DNA from: an uncultured Bacteroidales bacterium
Lineage (GTDB): Bacteria > Bacteroidota > Bacteroidia > Bacteroidales > Paludibacteraceae
Reading direction: 5' to 3'
Assembly: GCA_937907165.1 (NCBI GenBank)
Contig: CALCUH010000181.1
Span: 1-5,663 of the forward strand
DNA length: 5,663 nt
In this document: piece by piece, positions 1-5,663 of the stretch
Numbering within the stretch: the first letter of the stretch is position 1
Layout: every line of letters begins with the position of its first letter
Translations under genes and position numbers: made by a program
Notes under the pieces: model-generated
The model's input: only the letters and a program-made list of their open reading frames with translations
Told to the model about the DNA's origin: nothing
Databases searched by the model: none

Positions 1-86
1 TTACTGGCATTGCAGACTGTTTTGTTATGCCTTTTGATGTTTAGCGGACACCAATAATTTTCAATTAGAGAATTAAAAAAATAATA

Positions 87-94
87 TATCTTTG
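87..94 (+). promoter_or_regulatory. Candidate Bacteroidota -7 promoter element for the PL11 lyase gene
   Basis: The octamer TATCTTTG matches the Bacteroidota sigma-ABfr -7 consensus TAnnTTTG exactly. It lies 67 bases upstream of the preferred start codon at 162, which would put transcription initiation near 100 and give a leader of about 60 bases. I see no convincing TTTG-type -33 box at the expected distance; the nearest candidate is the TTTTC at 57-61. The assignment therefore rests on the -7 match, the AT-rich surroundings and the position just before a gene. Confidence 0.55.
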
Positions 95-161
95 CGTCAG
101 ACTATTGTATTGTTCTTCAAGGGAAGAATTAGAAGTATATACCACCATTGAAAAAAAACGT

Positions 162-242
162 ATGAAAAGAAAGAACAACCTTTTTCGTAGGCTATTATGC
201 CTTCTTACCATCGCATTGACCTATACGACGAACGTATTCCCT
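162..242 (+). other. Signal peptide of the PL11 lyase
   Basis: Residues 1-27 from ATG 162 have a basic n-region (K2, R3, K4, R9, R10), a hydrophobic core at about 11-20 (LLCLLTIALT), and a polar stretch before the mature domain, which starts near residue 32. This fits Sec export, required for T9SS cargo. The exact cleavage site is uncertain, somewhere around residues 22-28. C13 sits inside the hydrophobic core and is not followed by small lipobox-type residues, so a lipoprotein signal is less likely. Confidence 0.75.
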
Positions 243-3215
243 TTATCGAAACAGATGGAATACCTCGACCGTGGCGTCGTGGCCGTCAAAACCAACAACG
301 GCGTGTTCGTCAGCTGGCGCGTGTTAGGAACAGAAGGGGATGAGGTCTCCTTCAACCTCTACCGCGACGGCACCAAAATCAACGACACACCCATCACGAA
401 AAAGTCCAATTTCCTAGACAAACAAGGGTCGCAGAATTCACAATACACGGTGAAAAGCGTCATCGACGGCTCCGAAAAAAGCACCTCCGAGCCTGTAGGC
501 GTGTGGGGACAACAATACAAAACACTCACGCTGAACCGCCCCGCCGGAGGCTCCAACCCATCCGGCAACTACACCTACACACCCAATGACATGAGCGTGG
601 GAGACGCGGACGGAGACGGACAATACGAGCTCTTCGTGAAATGGGATCCATCCAACGCCCAAGACAACTCCAACTCAGGCTATACGGGCAACGTATTCAT
701 CGACTGCTACAAACTCGACGGCACCTTCCTTTGGCGCATAGACCTCGGCAAAAACATACGAGCGGGAGCCCACTACACCCAGTTTCAAGTCTATGACTAC
801 GACGGAGACGGCATGGCGGAGATGGTCTGCAAAACCGCCCCAGGAAGCAAAGACGGGAAAGGAAAATCCATCAGAATGAACAACGACGACCCGAACCAAG
901 ACTACCGCAACAGCAGCGGTTACATCCTCAGCGGACCGGAATACCTCACCATCTTCAGCGGAGAGACCGGCGAGGAAATCCACACAATCGCCTACAATCC
1001 GGGGAGAGGGAACATATCGAACAAATCCACTTGGGGCGACAACTACGGGAACCGCGTGGACAGATTCCTCGCCTGCACCGCCTATCTGGACGGCGTACAC
1101 CCTAGCGTGGTGATGTGCCGCGGCTACTACACCCAATCCAACCTCGTCGCCTACGATTTCAAGGACGGGAAACTGGTACAACGTTGGGAACACCACTCCA
1201 CTACCGCAGGACAAGGCGCTTACGGGGAGGGATTCCATAACATATCCGTCGCCGACGTGGACAACGACGGTTTCGACGAAATCATCTACGGTTCCGCCAG
1301 CATAGACCACGACGGCAGACTCCAATACCGCAAAGGATTCGGACACGGCGACGCCATGCACATCTCGCAAATAGATCCGAGCACACCCGACTTGGAAGGA
1401 TGGTTCGTTCACGAAGAGGAACCTTCCGACTACAGTTTCGAGCTGAGAAACCTGCGGACAGGAGACGTGATCTTCAGAGGAAGCGGGCAGAAAGACAACG
1501 GACGAGGACTTTCCGCCGACATCGACGCCTCACACCGCGGCTTAGAGTGCTGGAGCTCGAGAGGTGACGGAGTCTACGACTGCAAAGGGAAGGTCATCTC
1601 CTCGAAAAAGCCATCCATCAATTTCCGCACCTACTGGGACGGAGACCTGCAAGACGAACTACTCGACGGGAACGTCATCACCAAATGGAACGGACACGAA
1701 GCAGACACCCTCATCGTTCTACAAGGCTCATCCATCAACGGTTCGAAAGCCAACCCTTGCCTCTCCGCCGACCTTTTCGGAGATTGGCGGGAAGAGATCA
1801 TCACCTATAACAACAATAATCCGAGCCAGATATTCATCTACACCACCACCATCGAAACCCAGCACAGGCTCTTCACCCCCATGCATGACCCTATCTACCG
1901 CTGCGGAATCGCTTGGCAAAATACCGCTTACAACCAACCGCCCCACTTGGGTTTCTACATAGGAGACGGCGTGTCGGACGTCCAACTGCCCGACATCTAC
2001 TACGCCAAAGAACCTACCCCACCCACCCAAGCCATGATGAGCACCAGCGGCAAATTGGAGCAAACACTCTTCCCGAACGAAGAGATGGAGAGCGTCACCT
2101 TCACATACGGCGGAGCCTCCACAGACTTGGAAGTAGCCTCATCCCTCGACTTCGAAGGCGCTATCAACAGACGGGACAACTCCGTCATCGTCACCGGCCG
2201 GTTCACACACTCCGGAAGCGTCACCGTCACCACGGTCGGAGGAGAGAACCCGATTACGAAAGAACTAATCATCAACGTTTTACCAGAAGACACTAAACGA
2301 ATCGCCTACGTCACAGACCCGTCGAACGCCAACTACAGCAACGACAAGATACTCGCCTCCCTCAAAGGGAACCAAGACTTTTTCATTGAGGAGATAGACG
2401 CCTATGACACAGAGAAAGATTTCGGCAAATATGAACTCGTCATCATCAGCGAAGAGACACCCTCCACGGCCCCGATCATGGCGCAGCTGAAGGGACTCGA
2501 CAAACCCATACTCAACCTGAAAGTGCACGGCTACAAAAACGCCGAAGGAGCTTGGAACTGGGCAACGACAGGCTACGGAGACAACTACGAAGCCACCACG
2601 CTAACCGTGGCGCAAGAGCACCTCTCCCACCCGATGTTCAAGGACGTGGAGTTCACGAACGGCAACGAAGTGAGGATGGTCACAAGCGTCAACAACAAAG
2701 CGTTGACCTACATGAATCCGGAATCGTTCAGCAATGCGCAAGGGACCATCAACGCCATCGCCTCCGTCAAGGACGCCGCACAAGTCTCCATCCTCGAAAT
2801 CCGGCCCGGTAGCAGCGTCGGAGGCACGGACATCACCCAAAAGTATATCCAAATCGGTCTGAACAGCAGCTCCTACGGCAACCTCACCGACGATGCGCTC
2901 CGCATCATCAGCAACGCCTGTTACTACCTGATAGATATGAACCGGGAAGAGACCGGAACGACTAATATACAAAAGGGTTACCACACTAATCTCTACCCTA
3001 ACCCGACGGAAGGAGAGACTCACCTCATACTCTATGCGGAGCAAAGCCACACCACCACGCTAACCATCAGCAATCTGCTCGGAAACAGACTTCGCAAAGA
3101 AGAAGTCAGACTCGAGATAGGGATCAATGACATAGAGATAGACTGCGGAACTTTAGAAATCGGGAACTATACGATACAAGTAGACGGACAAATATTTAGA
3201 ATGATAAAACAGTAA
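162..3215 (+). CDS. Secreted rhamnogalacturonan lyase, PL11 family, with T9SS C-terminal sorting domain
   Basis: Predicted to cleave the rhamnosyl-galacturonosyl bonds of the rhamnogalacturonan-I pectin backbone by beta-elimination outside the cell. The protein from ATG 162 is 1017 residues. Order: signal peptide (about 1-27; basic KRK and RR, then a Leu-rich core); N-terminal beta domain and eight-bladed-propeller-type PL11 core (about 32-617, starting at MEYLDRGVVAV and ending near DIYYAKE); Ig-like domain (about 625-710); ThuA-like alpha/beta domain (about 714-926); type A sorting domain (943-1017, NLYPNP). Calcium-loop-like acidic motifs: DADGDG 148-153, DYDGDG 212-217, DVDNDGFDE 365-373, DLFGDWREE 537-545; PL11 enzymes of the YesW/YesX type bind several calcium ions in such loops. 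The frame is open from an ATG at 105, but the 19 extra residues are charged and would precede a perfect signal peptide, so 162 is preferred. Tandem stops TAA TAG end the gene. Simple PL11 enzymes are about 600 residues; the extra ~400 are appended C-terminal modules. Endo or exo action cannot be decided from sequence alone. Confidence 0.93.
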   Translation: MKRKNNLFRRLLCLLTIALTYTTNVFPLSKQMEYLDRGVVAVKTNNGVFVSWRVLGTEGDEVSFNLYRDGTKINDTPITKKSNFLDKQGSQNSQYTVKSVIDGSEKSTSEPVGVWGQQYKTLTLNRPAGGSNPSGNYTYTPNDMSVGDADGDGQYELFVKWDPSNAQDNSNSGYTGNVFIDCYKLDGTFLWRIDLGKNIRAGAHYTQFQVYDYDGDGMAEMVCKTAPGSKDGKGKSIRMNNDDPNQDYRNSSGYILSGPEYLTIFSGETGEEIHTIAYNPGRGNISNKSTWGDNYGNRVDRFLACTAYLDGVHPSVVMCRGYYTQSNLVAYDFKDGKLVQRWEHHSTTAGQGAYGEGFHNISVADVDNDGFDEIIYGSASIDHDGRLQYRKGFGHGDAMHISQIDPSTPDLEGWFVHEEEPSDYSFELRNLRTGDVIFRGSGQKDNGRGLSADIDASHRGLECWSSRGDGVYDCKGKVISSKKPSINFRTYWDGDLQDELLDGNVITKWNGHEADTLIVLQGSSINGSKANPCLSADLFGDWREEIITYNNNNPSQIFIYTTTIETQHRLFTPMHDPIYRCGIAWQNTAYNQPPHLGFYIGDGVSDVQLPDIYYAKEPTPPTQAMMSTSGKLEQTLFPNEEMESVTFTYGGASTDLEVASSLDFEGAINRRDNSVIVTGRFTHSGSVTVTTVGGENPITKELIINVLPEDTKRIAYVTDPSNANYSNDKILASLKGNQDFFIEEIDAYDTEKDFGKYELVIISEETPSTAPIMAQLKGLDKPILNLKVHGYKNAEGAWNWATTGYGDNYEATTLTVAQEHLSHPMFKDVEFTNGNEVRMVTSVNNKALTYMNPESFSNAQGTINAIASVKDAAQVSILEIRPGSSVGGTDITQKYIQIGLNSSSYGNLTDDALRIISNACYYLIDMNREETGTTNIQKGYHTNLYPNPTEGETHLILYAEQSHTTTLTISNLLGNRLRKEEVRLEIGINDIEIDCGTLEIGNYTIQVDGQIFRMIKQ
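2034..2939 (+). other. Accessory region of the PL11 lyase: Ig-like domain then ThuA-like alpha/beta domain
   Basis: Residues about 625-710 are rich in alternating hydrophobic, Thr and Val residues (VTFTYGGA, SVIVTGRFTHSG, SVTVTTVGG, LIINVLPED), typical of a beta-sandwich bacterial Ig-like linker. Residues about 714-926 begin with a strand IAYVTDP, continue with YELVIISEE and KPILNLKVHGYK, and include HPMFKDVEF; this strand/helix order resembles the ThuA/class I glutamine-amidotransferase-like modules often appended to secreted Bacteroidota polysaccharide lyases. No nucleophilic Cys elbow is visible, so a structural or binding role is more likely than catalysis. The fold assignment is inferred by eye. 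Confidence 0.5.
2988..3212 (+). other. T9SS type A C-terminal sorting domain
   Basis: The last 75 residues (943-1017) start with NLYPNPTEG, the hallmark opening of type A sorting domains. They continue with the usual beta-sandwich pattern, including ISNLLGNRLRKEE and GNYTIQVDGQIFRMIKQ, with the lysine-containing end common in this family. This directs the periplasmic protein through the outer membrane by type IX secretion, after which the domain is normally removed and the enzyme is released or anchored to surface lipopolysaccharide. The host must therefore encode a T9SS elsewhere. Confidence 0.9.
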
Positions 3216-3235
3216 TAGATTTAATATCAGCTTAG

Positions 3236-3267
3236 AGTGTGCGCCCTAATTGTGCGCACACTTTTTT
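3236..3267 (+). terminator. Intrinsic terminator between the convergent genes
   Basis: A perfect 9-base stem AGTGTGCGC (3236-3244) pairs with GCGCACACT (3254-3262) across a 9-base loop, and the 3' arm runs into six T residues (3262-3267). It lies 20 bases after the lyase stop codon and should terminate lyase transcription strongly. The same hairpin begins 3 bases past the minus-strand LRR stop codon (3266-3268), but the minus-strand sequence after the stem has no T tract. In that direction it may act as a weak terminator or a 3'-end stabiliser. Confidence 0.88.
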
Positions 3268-5521
3268 ATTCATAATACTCAATCCTCACCTCCCCTATCT
3301 TAGAGAAATCCTTCCCCCTCATCGAGAAGGGAAGCTTCACAGTCAATTGAGGACAACCCGAAAAAGCGTTTTCGCCTATCGTCACACCTTCGGGAATTAC
3401 GACGGTTGTCAATGCGCCGCACCCGAAAAAGGCATTGTCTCCTATATATTTCAGCGAAGAAGGAAAGGTTACGGAGGTGAGCGACCCGCAATTCAAGAAG
3501 GCGGACTCCTCAATATATTCGACACCCGCGAACTCCACCTCCTTCAATCCGACACAATTCTTAAAAGCCTCCACACCTATGGAATTCAACGATTCGGGGA
3601 ACGACACACGTTTGAGCGACCTGCAATTCTCAAACACATTATTAGAAACAGATTCGCACCCTTTCGGAATCTCTATATGTTCAAGTTTATAGCAATTATA
3701 GAACGTCCATTCGCCAAGAGAATATAATTTCGATGGCAATGTCACACTCGTCAGAGAGCCGCAATATGCGAACGTACCCTCCAAATATGCCACATCGTCC
3801 GGCATTTTCACCTCCAGGAGCGCCTCGCAATGTTGAAACGTGTTCCGCCATGAGAGCTTTCCGCTCATCTTTTTAGGCAGTTTCACACTCTCAAGCGATT
3901 TTAGACCCGCAAATATTCCTCCGGAGTTTCCATCCCCCCAACTTTCAACACTATTGGGAATCTCTATGCCAGTCATCTTATGACAACCCCTAAACGCCTC
4001 GGGGCTGATTTTATTTATCCAATTAGGGACAATTACATTTCCTCTCTTCCCCGAAGGACAAACGAAAAGTGTTTCCGCACTCCTACTACATAGCAAACCA
4101 TCTACCGCCAAATATTTAGGATTCCTACCATCCACCCGAATATCGGTCAGATTTCCGCAATCCGCAAAAGCGTTCGCCGCCACAAAAGTAACCCCCTCAG
4201 GAATCACAATTTCCGTAAGCGCGTCACAATCAGAGAAGGCATATTCCCGAATACTTTCCAACAATGTAGGAAATTTCAGATCCGCAAGCGATTTACATCC
4301 ATAAAAAGCCTTCTTCCCGATAGATTTCAACGAATCAGGAAACTTAACGGACGCCAAAGAAACACAATTCCCAAAAGCATCATCTCCGATTGTCTCAACA
4401 CCCACAGGGATATCCACACTGGCAAGTTTCCCACAACCTAAGAACAACCTCTTTTCTATAGATTTCAATAGGACGGGAAGTTTAACGTCCGTCAAAGAAG
4501 AGCAATGTTCGAACGCACCACCCCCTATCTTCTCGACGTTCTTTGGTATGTTAATATCAGCAAGCTCCCCACAACCAGAAAATGCTTTCTTCCCTATGGT
4601 CTTCAACACACCAGGTAGCGTGACGCTTGTTAGGGAAGAGAAATCCTCAAACGCGCCATCCCTAATCTCCTCAACACCTTTAGGCAGCACCAATCGAGTC
4701 ACATTTTCATGTCTGACGGAAGGCTGTCTTCCCACAGATTTCAATGATTTGGGAAAGATTTCTCCCGCCACTAAGAGGCTATCATCAAACGCACCATCCC
4801 CAACGAATTCCACGCCATCCGGAATAGCTGCGCTCGTGATACCCACACAGCCCGAAAAGGCATGGTCACCAATATATTTCAATGTTTTTGGGAGTGTGAC
4901 ATCCTTCAAAGAAGAACAATTCATAAACGCCTCGTTTCCAATGGATTCAACTCCTTTCGGCAAAGGCATACTTGCCAAATTTCCACAATAGGAGAACGCA
5001 TTATCGCCTATGGATTTCAAAGTTTTAGGCGAACTCACTCCCTTTAGGGAAAAACAATCTTTAAAAGCACCGTTCCCTATCGACACTACGTTTGGGGGAA
5101 GATCTACGCTTTTTAGGGATACGCATCCTTGGAACGCACACATTTCAATACGTTTGACCGATTGCGGCAGTTTCAAAACAGAGAGAGACACACAATCCAT
5201 AAATCCGAATGCGCCAACCGACTCACACCCATCTGGAATTACCATAGAAGAGAGCTTCCCACAAGCTCTGAACGCCATGCCACATATGCTCTTCAACGTT
5301 TTAGGAAGCGTGACGTTTCTAAGCGACGCACATCCCTGAAATGCGGAGGGCCCGATTATATAAACTCCCTCAGGAATATCTATGCTGACAAGATTATCAC
5401 ATCCGTAAAAAGTTCTTTCATTTATCGATTCCAACGCTTGGGAGAGCGTCACACGGGAGAGAGAGACACACCCATAGAAAGCCTCGCTTCCTAATATGCG
5501 GAGCTTCTCTGGAAGATTCAC
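3266..5521 (-). CDS. BspA-like leucine-rich-repeat (LRR_5) surface protein, 5' end missing
   Basis: The frame encodes 751 residues from a GTG at 5521, almost all of it LRR_5/BspA-type repeats. Each carries a GC-x-SL start, a VxIP or VxLP strand and an IGxxAF end. Proteins of this class form a curved solenoid and are known from oral and gut Bacteroidota as surface adhesion or binding proteins; the ligand here cannot be predicted. The GTG is probably not the real start: it falls inside a repeat, and the in-frame codons just upstream (5522-5542) continue the pattern with GCKALET. Beyond that the match ends, and an in-frame TAA lies at 5558-5560. No signal peptide is present, so the native N-terminus is lost. 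The C-terminus ends naturally in a non-repeat cap (EVRIEYYE, stop 3266-3268) without a T9SS sorting domain. The wobble codons use more T and G than the convergent lyase. The gene may be a beheaded remnant, or intact in the genome and broken only by the assembly. Confidence 0.85.
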   Translation of the reverse strand: MNLPEKLRILGSEAFYGCVSLSRVTLSQALESINERTFYGCDNLVSIDIPEGVYIIGPSAFQGCASLRNVTLPKTLKSICGMAFRACGKLSSMVIPDGCESVGAFGFMDCVSLSVLKLPQSVKRIEMCAFQGCVSLKSVDLPPNVVSIGNGAFKDCFSLKGVSSPKTLKSIGDNAFSYCGNLASMPLPKGVESIGNEAFMNCSSLKDVTLPKTLKYIGDHAFSGCVGITSAAIPDGVEFVGDGAFDDSLLVAGEIFPKSLKSVGRQPSVRHENVTRLVLPKGVEEIRDGAFEDFSSLTSVTLPGVLKTIGKKAFSGCGELADINIPKNVEKIGGGAFEHCSSLTDVKLPVLLKSIEKRLFLGCGKLASVDIPVGVETIGDDAFGNCVSLASVKFPDSLKSIGKKAFYGCKSLADLKFPTLLESIREYAFSDCDALTEIVIPEGVTFVAANAFADCGNLTDIRVDGRNPKYLAVDGLLCSRSAETLFVCPSGKRGNVIVPNWINKISPEAFRGCHKMTGIEIPNSVESWGDGNSGGIFAGLKSLESVKLPKKMSGKLSWRNTFQHCEALLEVKMPDDVAYLEGTFAYCGSLTSVTLPSKLYSLGEWTFYNCYKLEHIEIPKGCESVSNNVFENCRSLKRVSFPESLNSIGVEAFKNCVGLKEVEFAGVEYIEESAFLNCGSLTSVTFPSSLKYIGDNAFFGCGALTTVVIPEGVTIGENAFSGCPQLTVKLPFSMRGKDFSKIGEVRIEYYE
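3362..4165 (-). repeat. C-terminal block of irregular LRR_5 repeats with one long insertion unit
   Basis: Residues 453-720 hold ten further units of variable length: 58, 27, 25, 22, 23, 23, 23, 22, 23 and 22 residues. The first (453-510) carries the NPKYLAVDGLL and CPSGKRGNVIVP insertion recognisable in many BspA-like proteins, where one turn is expanded by a beta-hairpin-like segment. The last 31 residues (721-751) start as a repeat (SGCPQLTVKLP) and then form a cap. The two-type alternation is still readable through this block. Confidence 0.8.
4166..5476 (-). repeat. Array of 19 in-register 23-residue (69-nt) LRR_5 repeats
   Basis: Residues 16-452 divide without gaps into 19 units of exactly 23 residues, each ending in AF or a degenerate equivalent and starting with a Cys at unit position 3. 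Units alternate between a type with IPxGVESIG (for example IPEGVYIIG, IPVGVETIG) and a type with LPKTLKSIG (for example LPKTLKSIG, FPDSLKSIG). The true period is therefore mostly 46 residues (138 nt). Only the pair at 4649-4786 is strongly degenerate and lacks the conserved Cys. Confidence 0.85.
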
Positions 5522-5544
5522 GGTCTCAAGAGCTTTACAACCAA

Positions 5545-5663
5545 GCTGGCTTAAGTATTACAATTGAGCAACATAAAAACTGGAGTGATGACGTAGTTAA
5601 TATGGAAGCAATTGATCCTGATTTAAAAAAGAAACTTGATGATAATCCAAATATGAATGTTAC
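5545..5663 (+). CDS. Unidentified open frame running off the window end, partial at both ends
   Basis: Plus-strand codons from 5545 to the end are open for 39 codons and read AGLSITIEQHKNW, then SDDVVNMEAIDPDLKKKLDD, then NPNMNV. The mix of charged and hydrophobic residues is protein-like and hydrophilic. I do not recognise the family. The stretch is roughly 30% G+C by hand count, well below the rest of the window. The frame stays open upstream into the LRR gene antisense, so no start can be assigned; the foreign part seems to begin between about 5540 and 5550. The antisense reading is also open but gives an implausibly Ser/Phe/Ile-rich peptide. It may be a neighbouring gene fragment joined by recombination, or sequence from another source joined by misassembly. 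Confidence 0.35.

Noticed and set aside
105..161. N-terminal extension of the lyase from the ATG at 105
   Set aside because: The 19 added residues are charged and would sit ahead of a standard signal peptide. The A-rich tract before 162 suits a Bacteroidota translation start, and the promoter-derived start of transcription near 100 would leave almost no leader for the ATG at 105.
675..1412. 245-codon minus-strand open frame inside the lyase
   Set aside because: It is the antisense of a C-ending-codon-rich gene. The product is Val/Ala-rich without a recognisable domain, and the plus-strand PL11 motifs are unambiguous.
1564..2296. Alternative-frame plus-strand frames within the lyase (132 and 127 codons)
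   Set aside because: Their compositions (Ser/Thr/Pro-rich and Arg/His-rich) are typical of frame-shifted readings of a high-C gene, and the main frame is continuous through them.
3239..3727. 162-codon plus-strand open frame over the LRR gene, with others at 4548-4991 and 5010-5494
   Set aside because: They are shadows of the LRR repeats. Their peptides repeat with the same 69-nt period and show no domain of their own.
4166..5476. CRISPR-like or tandem DNA repeat interpretation of the 69-nt periodicity
   Set aside because: The period is a codon multiple, conservation follows amino-acid positions of LRR_5 units, and there are no identical direct repeats separated by unique spacers.
51..5580. 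Similarity between the AT-rich stretch at 57-85 and that at 5560-5580 as possible element ends
   Set aside because: The shared bases (CAATT followed by A-rich sequence) are few and low-complexity, with no extended inverted or direct repeat.

Overview
The window looks like a fragment of a Bacteroidales-type Bacteroidota genome, possibly gut-derived. Three signals support this: a Bacteroidota-style -7 promoter element (TAnnTTTG) with an A-rich start region instead of a Shine-Dalgarno, a C-terminal type A sorting domain of the type IX secretion system (T9SS), and a BspA-type leucine-rich-repeat protein. The species cannot be named from the sequence.

Layout: positions 1-161 are a leader region with a candidate promoter at 87-94. 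From 162 to 3215 (+) lies a secreted multidomain rhamnogalacturonan lyase of polysaccharide lyase family 11 (PL11). It has a signal peptide, a PL11 beta-propeller core with several calcium-binding-like Asp loops, an Ig-like linker domain, an alpha/beta domain resembling ThuA/glutamine-amidotransferase folds, and the T9SS sorting domain. A strong hairpin with a T tract (3236-3267) follows. Converging on it from the minus strand is a 5'-truncated BspA-like protein (3266-5521, homology to about 5542) built almost entirely of about 30 LRR_5 repeats. Nineteen of these are exactly 23 residues long and in register, and they alternate between two repeat types, giving a 46-residue superperiod.

At about 5540-5550 the sequence changes abruptly. 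The LRR pattern stops in mid-repeat, an in-frame stop appears just beyond it, and the last ~115 bases drop to roughly 30% G+C while showing an unrelated open plus-strand frame. This is either a real recombination or insertion breakpoint that beheaded the LRR gene, or an assembly chimera at the end of a contig.

Functionally, the lyase would cleave the rhamnogalacturonan-I backbone of plant pectin outside the cell or on its surface. The LRR protein would be a surface adhesion or recognition protein if its missing N-terminus carried a secretion signal. The genes are convergent, so they are not an operon, and nothing else in the window links their functions. I found no RNA genes, CRISPR array or complete mobile element.
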